Below the pieces are notes generated by a model. It had not been told where the DNA came from. It ran no database searches and worked only from the letters and a program-made list of their open reading frames with translations. This document shows, piece after piece, positions 38,883 through 48,453 of a stretch of DNA of 64,000 nt. Positions within the stretch are counted from its first letter, which is position 1, and each line of letters begins with the position of its first letter. The translations under genes were made by a program, and so were the position numbers. The stretch covers positions 68,885 to 132,884 of the forward strand of contig CAZNPU010000006.1 in NCBI GenBank assembly GCA_964575335.1, written 5' to 3'. This DNA is from CAZNPU01 sp964575335. Its GTDB lineage: Bacteria > Planctomycetota > Phycisphaerae > Phycisphaerales > SM1A02.

Positions 38883-39512
38883 ATGCGCATGTCCTGGTTG
38901 GTGATCCTGGCGATGGGTGCGTGCTGCAGCAATGCGTACGCTGTGTTCGTGTTGAGTGAAGGTAAGGCTGATCACGCCTGCGTCACCGCTGAGAACTCGG
39001 CGTGTATGCCGGTTGGGCTTCCCCGCACTGTGCTTCCACACGTTGCTGAGATGTGCAGCGATGCAGCGGGCATGGCAGTTGACGCAAACGGCGAACCGAC
39101 CGGCGTTTTATTCCTTCACATGAATGCTGGCGATGATGCAGGCACGATTGCGATCTGGCTCTTGTGCGCCGATGAGCATGGTCAGCAGCATCCGCATGTT
39201 GTGGCGACCGGTGACGCTGTGCAGCCTGTATTGCAGCCCGGGCTGTACCGGTTGTGGATCAACAGCGACACAGAAAAAGCCAACGAAGATGAAGACCTCT
39301 GGGCACAGGTTCTGCTTCAACAATCAACCCTGAACGAAGCATCGTCCGATCTGTATCAGCGTGTGCAGAAGCGTGCTGATGGCGCATCGATGCAGCAACG
39401 AATCGATATTCACACTATCGAAGCAGGCCAATTAACGCCCGCGCCTTCAGCAGCGGCGCTGCTTGTGCTGGCGATTTTCAGTTGTCATCGGCGCAGTCGT
39501 CTGCGAATGTGA
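38883..39512 (+). CDS. secreted protein with PEP-CTERM-like C-terminal sorting signal
   Basis: 209 residues. ATG at 38883 has GAGGAGAGAG upstream. Signal peptide (WLVILAMGACCSNAYA), a soluble middle with three conserved-looking Cys, and a C-terminus reading TPAPSAAALLVLAIFSCHRR, that is a Pro-x-Pro motif, one hydrophobic segment and Arg-rich end. This tripartite tail is the style used by exosortase-sorted proteins, though the exact motif differs from the PEP consensus. The mature part is not recognised. It is probably a surface protein; the sorting enzyme is not in this window. Confidence 0.7.
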   Translation: MRMSWLVILAMGACCSNAYAVFVLSEGKADHACVTAENSACMPVGLPRTVLPHVAEMCSDAAGMAVDANGEPTGVLFLHMNAGDDAGTIAIWLLCADEHGQQHPHVVATGDAVQPVLQPGLYRLWINSDTEKANEDEDLWAQVLLQQSTLNEASSDLYQRVQKRADGASMQQRIDIHTIEAGQLTPAPSAAALLVLAIFSCHRRSRLRM

Positions 39513-39552
39513 CGGTCGGTTCATCAGCTGACGTTGCCACGATGATGGATGA

Positions 39553-40137
39553 TTACCGTGATGAACGTGTGCGAGAGCGTCGGCGGGACGTGCGGCTGGC
39601 ATGGCCAGCGTCGGCGTCGTACAGACCGGCGGGAAGCTCCGTGGTTTGTTTGATGACGCTCAACACAAACGCGGTGCGAATCGTGCGGATGTTCGGCACC
39701 GTGGTGAGTTTCTGCGACACAAACCGCTCATAGTGCTGCATGTCCGCAACAAGCACCTGCAGAACGAAGTCTTCATCGCCTGCGGTGTGCCAGCACGCCA
39801 TCACGTCGTCAAACCGGCTGAGCATCTCCTTGGCGCGTTCGAGGCTTGTTTTGCTGTGGCTGCCCAGGCTGACGTACACCAGCGCGGTGATGGCGCCGCC
39901 GATGATTGCATCGGGATTAACAAGTGCGACGTAGCCGGTGATGACGCCGCTTTGTTCAAGCCTGCGCACCCGCTCCATCGTCGCTGGAGGACTGATGCCG
40001 ATGCGTTGGGCGAGTGCGGCATTGGTGATCTTTGATGATGCCTGAAGTTCACGAAGAATCTGCAGATCGATTTCATCAAGTTGATGCGATCGCGCCGGTC
40101 GTTTGCTGGCTTTGTCATTGCTGCGGACACGGGTCAT
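39553..40137 (-). CDS. Lrp/AsnC-family transcriptional regulator
   Basis: 194 residues. N-terminal winged helix-turn-helix (LDEIDLQILRELQASSKITN, then ALAQRIGISPPATMERVRRL) followed by the RAM ligand-binding domain (YVALVNPD to HYERFVSQKLTTVP), with the typical GDEDFVLQV segment. An Arg/Ser-rich extension of about 20 residues at the C-terminus is unusual. ATG at 40137 has GAGG before it. Such regulators sense amino acids or related small molecules and act as octamers. It faces away from no obvious target: the ABC exporter genes upstream on the same strand are candidates, but no operator is apparent. Confidence 0.92.
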   Translation of the reverse strand: MTRVRSNDKASKRPARSHQLDEIDLQILRELQASSKITNAALAQRIGISPPATMERVRRLEQSGVITGYVALVNPDAIIGGAITALVYVSLGSHSKTSLERAKEMLSRFDDVMACWHTAGDEDFVLQVLVADMQHYERFVSQKLTTVPNIRTIRTAFVLSVIKQTTELPAGLYDADAGHASRTSRRRSRTRSSR

Positions 40138-40262
40138 GACGTTCCTCGCTTCTCCATGCCGGAAGAACGCCATGATGCGGATACCGCAATGATTGTCAAA
40201 ACCTTCAGCGTGCGGTCGGGCAGTGCGTGACGATCGCTGACGCATTCACGCACGTCATGACG

Positions 40263-41615
40263 TCAGCTGTATCGCATCCACTTGAGCAGTTCCAGCAGGC
40301 TGGGGGGCTTGCCGTACATGAGCACGCCGATGCGGAAGATGCGGCCGGCCATCCAGATCATTGCCGCCACGCCGCCGAACCCCACGACCATGGACAGCAC
40401 GATCTGCCACAGCGGCACAGGCTCCGCTGCGGTCACGCGAATGATCATCACGAAAGGCGTAAGCAGCGGAATGAAACTCGTTATGACCGCCAGCATGCCG
40501 TTGGGGCTTTGACTGACGGGAACGAACAGAATCATCGGCAAAAACAGAACCATCATGGCCGGCGTGATGATGGCGTGTGCTTCCTGCAGATCGCTCACCG
40601 CACTGCCCACGGCTGCCATCATCGCTGCGACCATGAAGTACGCCATGAAGTAGTACAGTGCAAGGTAGATGATCTGCTGGATTTGAATGAGGTCGGCCAT
40701 TGCAAAGAACGAAAGCGCAGCGATGCCGAGCATTCCATACACCGCAATGGTCATGATCCCCACGACAGCCTGGCCCAGAATTTTGCCGGTCATCAACTGC
40801 AGGGGGCTGACCGCGCTCAGCAGCACTTCCATCACCTTGTTGGATTTCTCTTCAATGGTGCTGGTGAGCAGGTAGTTTCCGCTGGCGAACGCACTGACCC
40901 ACAGGAGAAACATGAACGCGATCGGCAGCAGCTTCTGCAGTTCGATGCCCGCTGCCGCTTCGCCCGCTTCGGTCAATCGACGCGTCGTCAGGATTGGCGT
41001 TTTTGTCATTGCTTCGATCGCATCGATATCGAGCCCCGCGCGTGTTGTGCGGGCAATGACGATGGCTTTTCCAATTGCGCGGCGAATCGCCTCGACATGA
41101 TCCGGATTCGCCTGCGTGGCGACATACAGCGTGACGCCGTCTTTGGCCATCTCGTCGATGACGTTCGGTTCCAGCACCACTGCTCCCAGAAGATCGCCTG
41201 AGCGAATGCGGGCATGCAGCGAATCCAGTTGCGCCGTGTCGGCGTGCGATTCGATGTTGAGATTGAATTGAACCCGGCTGCTGAATGGATTGCCGGGCAC
41301 ATCATCGTTGGCAAGAGCGATCATCGCCTGCGCATCAATCGCGCCGGACTGCGCCGCTTTGATGCTTTCAGCAAGAGGATCGGGCGCGGTGTTTTCCGCG
41401 TTAAGAATGGTCATCGCGGCGGTAACGACATCGCCCGTTGGATCAACAATAGCCAGCGTGCCTTCAACGACGGTGGGGGTAGGCTTGAAAAGCAGCGGAA
41501 CGACAGCCATGCCTGCCCAGATCACCAGGGGAAAGATGATTGTCCCGATGATGAAGGCCTTGGTCAGCGCGGTGTATTTAAATTCTCGCCACGCTACTGC
41601 AAGCACTTTACTCAT
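40263..41615 (-). CDS. ABC-2 type exporter permease (NatB-like)
   Basis: 450 residues. One N-terminal helix (AFIIGTIIFPLVIWAGMAVV), a large extracytoplasmic domain of about 200 residues, then five or six helices (PIAFMFLLWVSAFASGNYLL onwards), the layout of NatB/YhaP-type permeases. TSTIEEKSNKVMEVLLSAVS is a conserved cytoplasmic coupling segment. It overlaps the upstream ATPase gene by 8 bases, so the two are translationally coupled and form one exporter. NatAB proteins export sodium or small organic compounds; the substrate here is not known. Confidence 0.92.
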   Translation of the reverse strand: MSKVLAVAWREFKYTALTKAFIIGTIIFPLVIWAGMAVVPLLFKPTPTVVEGTLAIVDPTGDVVTAAMTILNAENTAPDPLAESIKAAQSGAIDAQAMIALANDDVPGNPFSSRVQFNLNIESHADTAQLDSLHARIRSGDLLGAVVLEPNVIDEMAKDGVTLYVATQANPDHVEAIRRAIGKAIVIARTTRAGLDIDAIEAMTKTPILTTRRLTEAGEAAAGIELQKLLPIAFMFLLWVSAFASGNYLLTSTIEEKSNKVMEVLLSAVSPLQLMTGKILGQAVVGIMTIAVYGMLGIAALSFFAMADLIQIQQIIYLALYYFMAYFMVAAMMAAVGSAVSDLQEAHAIITPAMMVLFLPMILFVPVSQSPNGMLAVITSFIPLLTPFVMIIRVTAAEPVPLWQIVLSMVVGFGGVAAMIWMAGRIFRIGVLMYGKPPSLLELLKWMRYS

Positions 41616-42591
41616 GTTTGAGCTCCTCCATGGCTCTCGCTGCTGCCGCGGCGCCCTGGTCGGCCATCACCAGCTGCACAAACACTTCATCCAGTGTGAC
41701 GCGTCGCAACTCGATCGACCGCATCGGCTGCGTGTTGATGATCTCACGCATGACTGTCTGCGGATCGGCGCCCTCGGCAAGCAGAAGTTCATATCCATTG
41801 CCATTGGAGGCCCGTTCGGCTGCGGCGACGCCCGGAATGCGGGTGAAATCGGCGTGGCCGTTGAGTGGGTCGGCGATGATCGTGCGCGGATCAAATTTCT
41901 GCCGGATTTCCTCAAGCGTTGCGTCCAGCAGCTTCACGCCGTGGTTGATCAGAAAGATTCGATCACACAGCTGCTCAGCCTGATGCAGCACATGCGTTGA
42001 GAAGATGATGGTCGTGCCCTGCTGCTGCAGTTCGTTCATCATGCGGCTCAGCAGCGCTGTGTTCACAGGATCAAGGCCTGAAAACGGCTCATCCAGAATC
42101 ACCAGATCCGGTTCGTGAATGATCGAAGCGATGAACTGCACCTTTTGCTGCATTCCCTTGGAAAGTTCCTGGCATCGCTTGCGGGCGACATGCGGCAGCT
42201 CCATACGCTCCAGCCATGCTTGTGCGCGTTTACGGACGCCGGAGCCGGTGATGCCTTTGAGCCTGGCGATGTATTCCAGGAACTCTGCGACGCGCATCTT
42301 GCGGTACACGCCGCGTTCTTCGGGCAAATAGCCGATGCGGTCCTTGTTGGCCAAAGCGTTTCCGCCGAGCACTTCGATCGTTCCGGCATCCGGGTAAATG
42401 ATCGACATGATCATGCGGATCGTGGTGCTTTTGCCTGCGCCGTTGGGGCCGAGAAAGCCGCACAAACTGCCGCGCGGCACGTCAAGGTGCAGGTCGCGCA
42501 CCGCTTGGGTCTGGCCGAAGCTCTTGCTCACACCTCGAATGGAGATAGATGGTTCAGTCACGGGAATATGAAGGGCTTGATGATGCGACAA
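41608..42591 (-). CDS. ABC transporter ATP-binding protein (NatA-like)
   Basis: 327 residues. Walker A GPNGAGKSTT, Q-loop, signature LSKGMQQKVQF, Walker B LVILDEPFSGLD and the switch His in STHVLH are all present. The C-terminal 90 residues (RTIIADPLNGHAD onwards) form the accessory domain seen in NatA/DrrA-type subunits. The first in-frame codon is TTG at 42591 without a clear ribosome binding site; GTG at 42561 is an alternative, so the start is uncertain. It is coupled to the permease gene downstream. Confidence 0.92.
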   Translation of the reverse strand: MSHHQALHIPVTEPSISIRGVSKSFGQTQAVRDLHLDVPRGSLCGFLGPNGAGKSTTIRMIMSIIYPDAGTIEVLGGNALANKDRIGYLPEERGVYRKMRVAEFLEYIARLKGITGSGVRKRAQAWLERMELPHVARKRCQELSKGMQQKVQFIASIIHEPDLVILDEPFSGLDPVNTALLSRMMNELQQQGTTIIFSTHVLHQAEQLCDRIFLINHGVKLLDATLEEIRQKFDPRTIIADPLNGHADFTRIPGVAAAERASNGNGYELLLAEGADPQTVMREIINTQPMRSIELRRVTLDEVFVQLVMADQGAAAAARAMEELKHE

Positions 42592-42689
42592 ACATGAAAT
42601 CGCACGTTGTGTTTACAACAACAATGTTCCGAAGCCTGCTGCTTGAATTGCACGCATCATCGTACAAACAGCGCAGCTTCGCGTAGGAA

Positions 42690-43661
42690 TCAATCCTCCT
42701 GACTCGGTGAGGACGGCTCTGGAGCGTCAGTTTGTGACGCCTGGGCTTCAGCCGCTTCCCGTTCCAGTTTGTCCTTCACAAGTGTCTGCACCGCCTCCGG
42801 CAGCACAAACGTGTCAGGATCAACGGTGTTGAACTGCACTTCGTGAAACGTCATGACGACATGCGTTTTGCCCTCGCGAATGTCCAAACGCGTGAACACC
42901 TTCACATCATCCAGCTCAATCCACCGGCTCACTTCGACGGTTGCAGTTGTCGGGCCTTTTTCTGTCTCCTGCGTCAGACGCAATCCGCGAAGTAAATGCT
43001 CCTGGACATCAAAGTACGCGAATTGATCGATGCCCAGTTCATCGGTCATGCGCAGCACATGACATGGTCGGCCGGCGAACTCGGTGATTTCGATCGTCTG
43101 CAGATTTGAAAAATCGCGATCCAGATGCGTGAGCATGCGGAACATGTCGGCATGTTTGCGCATGGTTGCGGTGCGGGCATCATCCATCAGTTGATAGCCG
43201 AACGATGGATCCTTGACCCAGCCGAACATGCCGTCGGAACCGACAGCGAATTCCTCCTGATCGGGCATGAGCCGCGTGGCCAGAAAGCCGCCAGATTTTG
43301 CGGTGCGAAACTCGAGCTGGACCTCGCCCATCTCGTCCGAGGTGGCTGTCGCACGAATGCTTACCGATGAAATGCGATCAAAAGCTTCGCGCCCCCCGAT
43401 TGCGTTGATCGCCTGCGTGAGAATGGTTTGCGCAGACGGCAGATCGGCGACTGCGTCTGATGAGGGCAAAGACGCAGCTTCGCCATCCTGCGGGGGCGCG
43501 GGGGGGACGGCTGGTGGTGGCTCCTCCGAGGGGGCGGGCGGCGTCCCGGCGTCCTGGGCGAGGGCGAGTGAAGTCAGCGAGAAGAATCCAAGAGCAAGCA
43601 GCAGCGTCAGCCCCCCGGCAATGACTGCCTGCTGAGTGTGTCGTGACGTACGTCGAAGCAT
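42690..43661 (-). CDS. secreted protein, LolA/LppX-like fold suspected
   Basis: 323 residues. ATG at 43661 is chosen; AAGGA lies 10 bases upstream and a signal peptide follows (GGLTLLLALGFFSLTSLALA). A Pro/Glu-rich linker leads to a domain starting ILTQAINAIGGREAFDRISS, an opening often seen in outer-membrane lipoprotein-sorting-like proteins of planctomycetes, with beta-strand-rich sequence after it (VQLEFRTAKSGGF, ATVEVSRWIELDDVKV, THVVMTFHEVQFNTVDPDTF). The C-terminus is a charged, Ala/Gln-rich tail. It is probably periplasmic. The fold call is an inference from pattern, and no substrate can be named. Confidence 0.75.
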   Translation of the reverse strand: MLRRTSRHTQQAVIAGGLTLLLALGFFSLTSLALAQDAGTPPAPSEEPPPAVPPAPPQDGEAASLPSSDAVADLPSAQTILTQAINAIGGREAFDRISSVSIRATATSDEMGEVQLEFRTAKSGGFLATRLMPDQEEFAVGSDGMFGWVKDPSFGYQLMDDARTATMRKHADMFRMLTHLDRDFSNLQTIEITEFAGRPCHVLRMTDELGIDQFAYFDVQEHLLRGLRLTQETEKGPTTATVEVSRWIELDDVKVFTRLDIREGKTHVVMTFHEVQFNTVDPDTFVLPEAVQTLVKDKLEREAAEAQASQTDAPEPSSPSQED

Positions 43662-43885
43662 CAGGAACGAATCCTTGGAGCAGGGGTCGTGTTTCATTGT
43701 GGCCGCACAATGACGAAACGGGCCATCGAGGCAGCGCTTGTGGTTCAAAGCCAAAACCAGCACGCTGCACAGAAATTACCGGACCGAGATGATATCGATC
43801 AAACCGCCGCCCGGCTTGCTCGGGCAATTCCGCAGCTGTTTGCCCAGAATCTGGTGGTATTCATCCATTCATCCGGATAAATGGC

Positions 43886-43913
43886 TGGACAAGCCGGCTG
43901 GCTGCGATACCAT
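43886..43913 (+). promoter_or_regulatory. predicted metH promoter placing transcription start at the start codon
   Basis: TGGACA (43886-43891), 16 bases, then TACCAT (43908-43913). The -10 ends 6 bases before the ATG at 43920 and there is no ribosome binding site, so the transcript would be leaderless. A longer start at 43881 would lie upstream of this promoter. Confidence 0.5.
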
Positions 43914-43919
43914 CCCGTC

Positions 43920-46900
43920 ATGCCGAGCCGCTTTCTCCAGGAATTGGACCGCCGTGTGCTGGTGTTCGATGGGTCAATGGGCGCCACGATCCAGGCGATG
44001 ACGCTGGATGTTCAGCGGGATTACCTGGGCCGGGAAAACTGCGTCGATGTGCTCGTCAAGAGCAGGCCCGACATCATCGAAGGCATCCACAACAGCTTTC
44101 TGGAAGCAGGGGCCGACTGCATCGAAACCGACACCTTCGGCGCCAACAAGCTCGTTTTTGCTGAGTTTGATGAGGAACTGGTGGGGTGGACCTACGAGAT
44201 CAATCGCATCGCGGCTGAACTGGCGCGGGGGTGCTGCGACCGCTACGCCACAGCGGACAAGCCGCGTTTTGTCATTGGCTCGATCGGGCCGGGCACCAAG
44301 CTCATTTCACTGGGGCAGACGACATGGGAAGCCATGCTCGATTCCTACACCGAGCAGGCGCGGGGGCTGATCGACGGCGGGGTGGACGCCTTCATCATCG
44401 AAACCTGTCAGGACCTGCTGCAGGTCAAATGCGCCATCAACGCCTGTCTCGATGCGCTGAAAGAAAAGGGGAAGTCGCACGATGACATCCCGATCATGGT
44501 CAGCGTGACGATTGAGACCACCGGAACGATGCTGCTGGGCACCGAGATCGCTGCGGCGGTCAATGCCCTGGCGATGTTTCCCATCTGCTCGCTGGGATTG
44601 AACTGCGCCACTGGCCCGACTGAAATGGGCGAGCACGTGGCGTATCTGAGCAAGCATTGGCCAAGGCATATTTCGGTCATTCCCAACGCCGGCCTGCCTG
44701 TGCTTGTCAACGGCAAAACGTCGTTTCCGCTCTCGGCAGAGGCGTTCACCACGTCACTGTCGCGGTTCGTGGATGAATTTGGCGTCAACATCGTCGGCGG
44801 CTGCTGCGGCACAACGCCCGAACATATCCGCCAACTTGTCAATGCCCTGAGCCAATCCCACACCACTCACACCCTCTACGCCCCCCACACCTCCCACGCC
44901 GGGGCTGACCGAAGGGAAGCCTCGGATCCCTCCCCAACCCCCCAAATCCCAACTCCCCCCAGCGCCACCACCTCCCTCTCGCGCCCCCGGCCCCTCCGCA
45001 CGGTTGAGCCGCAAAAACCAGGCTGCTCGAGCCTCTACAGCCACGTTGAGTTTGTTCAGGACAACAGTTTTCTGATCATCGCTGAGCGCACCAACTCCAA
45101 CGGCTCGCGCAAGTTCAAACGCCTGCTTGATGAAGAAAACTGGGACGGCTTGGTCTCGATGGCGCGCGATGAAGTGCGCGACGGTTCGCACCTGCTGGAT
45201 GTGTGCGTTGATTTTGTCGGCCGCGATGGCGTCAAGGATATGAGCGAAGTGGTCTCGCGCTTTGTGCGTCAGGTCAACGTGCCGCTCATGCTCGACTCCA
45301 CGCAGGCTGACGTCATTGAGGCAGGGCTCAAGCGTGCCGGTGGCAAGTGCATTGTGAATTCCATCAACCTTGAAGACGGCGAGAAGCGGTTTGACGATAT
45401 CTGCCCGCTCCTGAAGCGCTATGGTGCAGCATGCGTTGCGCTCACCATCGATGAGCATCCCACGGAAGGCATGGCGAAAACAGCGGAGCGCAAGCTGGAA
45501 ATCGCTGTCCGCATGCACGACTTGTTCACGCGCAAATGGGGACTTGATGAGCGTGATTTGCTCTTTGACCCGCTGACGTTCACCATCGCCACAGGCGTTG
45601 AAGAGGATCGCAAGCTTGGACTGGAAACGTTGCGCGGCATCGAATTGATCGCCAGGCGGTTTCCAAATTGCGGCATTCTGCTGGGGTTGAGCAACATCAG
45701 CTTTGGTCTGAAGCCGCCGGCGCGTGCGGTGCTCAATTCAGTGTTTCTGCATGAAGCCATTCAGCGCGGCCTGACCGCAGCGATTGTGCATGCCTCGAAG
45801 ATTCTGCCCCGCAACAAGATCGAAGATCACAAGTGGGAAGCGGCGCGCTGGCTCATCTTCGATTGCCGAGGTGAAAATCGTCCTGCAGGCAAACCCGAAG
45901 GGTTTGATCCGTTGCTGCATTTCATTGAGCTGTTTCCGGAAGGCGAAGAGCAGCGTGAAGCGGCAATCAGTGAAAACCTCACGATTGAAGAGAAGCTGCA
46001 GCAGCACATTGTGGATGGCGAGGACAAAGACCTCGAAGCGCATCTGGACGAAGCGCTGACCCGCTATACGCCGCTGCAGATCATCAATGATCACTTGCTT
46101 GCGGGCATGAAGGTTGTGGGTGAACTCTTCGGTTCGGGCAAAATGCAGCTGCCGTTTGTGCTGCAAAGCGCGCAGGTGATGAAGAAAGCGGTGGCGTATC
46201 TTGAACCGCACATGGAGAAAAAAGGCGGCAGCAGCGCGAAGGCAACCATTGTGCTCGCGACCGTGGCGGGCGACGTGCATGACATCGGCAAGAATCTGGT
46301 GGACATCATTCTCACCAACAATGGCTACAAGGTGCACAACCTCGGCATCAAGCAGCCGATCACACAGATCGTCGAAGCGCTGCGCGAAACCGGAGCCGAC
46401 GCCATCGGCATGAGCGGTCTGTTGGTCAAGAGCGTGGGCGTGATGGAGGAGAACTTGCACGAGCTGAACCGCATGGGCATCAACGTGCCGGTTCTGCTGG
46501 GCGGCGCAGCCCTCACGCGGCACTATGCCGAGTCGCATCTGCGCAGCATTTACAACGGCCCGCTGTATTACGGCAAGGACGCCTTCGAAGGCTTGCGCGT
46601 CTGCGAATTTCTGGCTGATAACCGGTTGTCGGAGATCGATGAGGAAATCGCCGCTCGGCTCGATAAGCGTGCAGCAGTTGAGGCGAAGGTGGCGCATATG
46701 AAGCCGCAGGTTTCCGATGACGGCGAATCGCAAGGCGGCGTGCAGACAGCGACGGCGACGGCGGTGGTGCGGTCGAAAGTTCGAACGGACCTCGTCGTGC
46801 CCACACCGCCGTTCTATGGTGAGCGGCTGGTCGAAAACATCGACCTGGACGAGATCTATCCGTTCATCAACAAAGTCGCACTGTTCCGCGGGCAATGGGG

Positions 46901-47591
46901 CTTCAAGAAAGGGTCCATGTCGCCTGATGAATATGAGCGAAACCTGCGCGAGGTGGTTGAGCCGATATTTGAGCGGCTCATGCAGCAGTGCAAGGAAGAG
47001 CAGATACTCCGGCCGGCGGTGGTGTACGGCTGGTTCCCGTGCTGCTCATCGGGCGATGATCTGATCATTTTCGATCCTGACGATCACGATCGGGAAATAG
47101 AACGCTTCACCTTCCCGCGACAGGCCAAACGCGATCGGCTGTGCATCAGCGATTTCTTCCGGCCGCTTGAATCAGGCGAGAAGGATGTGGTTGGCTTTCA
47201 CTGCGTGACCATGGGCCCTGAGGTGACCCGGCGCGCAAGGCAACTGTTCGAGCAAAACGAGTACACCGAGTATCTCTACATGCACGGCATGGGCGTGGAG
47301 AGCGCAGAAGCCCTGGCGGAGCTTTGGCACAAGCGCATGCGCGCGGAACTGGGCATCGGTCACGAAGACTCGCCGAAGATCCGCGAATTGTTCACGCAGA
47401 AATATCGCGGCAGCCGGTATTCATTCGGCTACCCGGCGTGCCCGGACATGAGCGATCAGGAAAAGCTGTTCCGGCTCTTGCGCCCGGAACGAATCGGCTG
47501 CAGATTGACCGAGAACTGGCAGATCGATCCTGAGCAGAGCACCAGCGCGATCATCGTGCATCATCCCGAGGCGAAGTATTTCAACGTCTGA
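43920..47591 (+). CDS. metH: cobalamin-dependent methionine synthase
   Basis: Transfers a methyl group from methyltetrahydrofolate to homocysteine through B12. 1223 residues with all four modules: homocysteine domain (VFDGSMGATIQ, zinc ligand Cys in GLNCATGP and the pair in GGCCGTTPEHI), pterin domain (IAERTNSNGSRKFKRLL), B12 cap and binding domain (DVHDIGKN), and the AdoMet reactivation domain (SFGYPACPDMSDQEKLF). The linker between the first two domains is about 45 residues longer than in E. coli, Pro/Thr/Ser-rich, and partly coded by a repeat (44896-44956). ATG at 43920 is preferred over 43881 because of the promoter spacing. It is expressed alone; no riboswitch is present. Confidence 0.97.
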   Translation: MPSRFLQELDRRVLVFDGSMGATIQAMTLDVQRDYLGRENCVDVLVKSRPDIIEGIHNSFLEAGADCIETDTFGANKLVFAEFDEELVGWTYEINRIAAELARGCCDRYATADKPRFVIGSIGPGTKLISLGQTTWEAMLDSYTEQARGLIDGGVDAFIIETCQDLLQVKCAINACLDALKEKGKSHDDIPIMVSVTIETTGTMLLGTEIAAAVNALAMFPICSLGLNCATGPTEMGEHVAYLSKHWPRHISVIPNAGLPVLVNGKTSFPLSAEAFTTSLSRFVDEFGVNIVGGCCGTTPEHIRQLVNALSQSHTTHTLYAPHTSHAGADRREASDPSPTPQIPTPPSATTSLSRPRPLRTVEPQKPGCSSLYSHVEFVQDNSFLIIAERTNSNGSRKFKRLLDEENWDGLVSMARDEVRDGSHLLDVCVDFVGRDGVKDMSEVVSRFVRQVNVPLMLDSTQADVIEAGLKRAGGKCIVNSINLEDGEKRFDDICPLLKRYGAACVALTIDEHPTEGMAKTAERKLEIAVRMHDLFTRKWGLDERDLLFDPLTFTIATGVEEDRKLGLETLRGIELIARRFPNCGILLGLSNISFGLKPPARAVLNSVFLHEAIQRGLTAAIVHASKILPRNKIEDHKWEAARWLIFDCRGENRPAGKPEGFDPLLHFIELFPEGEEQREAAISENLTIEEKLQQHIVDGEDKDLEAHLDEALTRYTPLQIINDHLLAGMKVVGELFGSGKMQLPFVLQSAQVMKKAVAYLEPHMEKKGGSSAKATIVLATVAGDVHDIGKNLVDIILTNNGYKVHNLGIKQPITQIVEALRETGADAIGMSGLLVKSVGVMEENLHELNRMGINVPVLLGGAALTRHYAESHLRSIYNGPLYYGKDAFEGLRVCEFLADNRLSEIDEEIAARLDKRAAVEAKVAHMKPQVSDDGESQGGVQTATATAVVRSKVRTDLVVPTPPFYGERLVENIDLDEIYPFINKVALFRGQWGFKKGSMSPDEYERNLREVVEPIFERLMQQCKEEQILRPAVVYGWFPCCSSGDDLIIFDPDDHDREIERFTFPRQAKRDRLCISDFFRPLESGEKDVVGFHCVTMGPEVTRRARQLFEQNEYTEYLYMHGMGVESAEALAELWHKRMRAELGIGHEDSPKIRELFTQKYRGSRYSFGYPACPDMSDQEKLFRLLRPERIGCRLTENWQIDPEQSTSAIIVHHPEAKYFNV
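44896..44956 (+). repeat. palindromic repeat copy inside metH
   Basis: Sequence starting ACGCCGGGGCTGACC, with CCGGGGCT and AGCCTCGG forming a hairpin around a loop that contains CGAAGGGA, then CGGATCC, C-runs and AACTCC. It matches the copA copy block by block with small gaps. It is translated in a different frame from copA, as AGADRREASDPSPTPQIPTP, inside the linker between the homocysteine and pterin domains. Confidence 0.75.
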
Positions 47592-47728
47592 AAATCAGCG
47601 CCAAAGGCATTGCGTGATGACCGCATTCAACGCTTGCGCCTTCGCCAGAATGTTGCGCTGAAATTTCTGTCGCAACTGCCGAAGTATAGTATATGCTAAC
47701 ATGCATGCGCGGGCAACAGGATTCACAT

Positions 47729-48427
47729 ATGAGGCAGCGCGCATGGCTGGCGCTGATCCTGCTCGTGCCGGCCCCGAGCGCAGGGGTGTTCTTCGCCATG
47801 GTGTACCCGCCCACCGCGGGTACTGATATCGGCAGGGTGATTTACGCTGCAGCGAAGCTCTGGATTCTGCTATTGCCGATGGTGTGGATGGGGCGATCGA
47901 TTTTCAGTGCCGGCGAGCTGAAGCCGACGCTGCGAGGTCTGCCGCTGGGGATTGCCTCAGGCGTAGCGATCGCTGCGTGCATTGCGGCGACCTATGCCCT
48001 TATTGGCTGCCAGTTGATTGATGTTGAACAGATGCGGGAAGTTGCAGCACGCAACAGGCTCGATCATCTTGCTGTGTTCGTCGCCTTTGGGCTGTACACG
48101 TCATTGATCAACGCGTGGCTTGAAGAATACGTCTGGCGCTGGTTCGTCTTTCGCCAGTGCGAGACGATTGCAGGCGGCAGGGCGGCGGTCTTGTGGTCTG
48201 CAGCGCTTTTTACCGCCCATCATGTGCTTGCTCTGAAAATGCAGACCGGCTGGGATGTGACGCTGCTGGCTTCACTGGGCGTATTCATCGGCGGCTGCGT
48301 GTGGTCGTGGTGCGTATGGCGCTATCGCTCGATCTGGCCCGGTTATGTCAGCCATGTTCTGACCGACATTGCGGTTTTCATCATCGGGTGGCTGATTCTC
48401 TTTGGCGATCGCATTGCAACCGACTGA
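47729..48427 (+). CDS. CPBP-family intramembrane metalloprotease
   Basis: 232 residues, six to eight membrane helices. The family motifs are visible: EE in NAWLEEYVWRW (about 131), the FTAHH His pair, and HVLTD near the end, which together hold the metal. CPBP (Abi) proteases include CAAX-type prenyl peptidases and bacteriocin self-immunity proteins; the bacterial roles are varied. ATG at 47729 has AGGA seven bases upstream; in-frame ATGs at 47693 and 47705 follow TATAGT/TATGCT promoter-like sequences too closely to be leaders. It is a single gene after metH. Confidence 0.88.
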   Translation: MRQRAWLALILLVPAPSAGVFFAMVYPPTAGTDIGRVIYAAAKLWILLLPMVWMGRSIFSAGELKPTLRGLPLGIASGVAIAACIAATYALIGCQLIDVEQMREVAARNRLDHLAVFVAFGLYTSLINAWLEEYVWRWFVFRQCETIAGGRAAVLWSAALFTAHHVLALKMQTGWDVTLLASLGVFIGGCVWSWCVWRYRSIWPGYVSHVLTDIAVFIIGWLILFGDRIATD

Positions 48428-48453
48428 TTCTTGCGGCAGCGCGATGGAGCGAA

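Noticed and set aside
43500..43600. C/G-rich stretch in the secreted protein gene as a possible third copy of the copA/metH repeat
   Set aside because: It is a Pro-rich coding linker that lacks the CGAAGGGA and CGGATCC blocks and the hairpin of the repeat.
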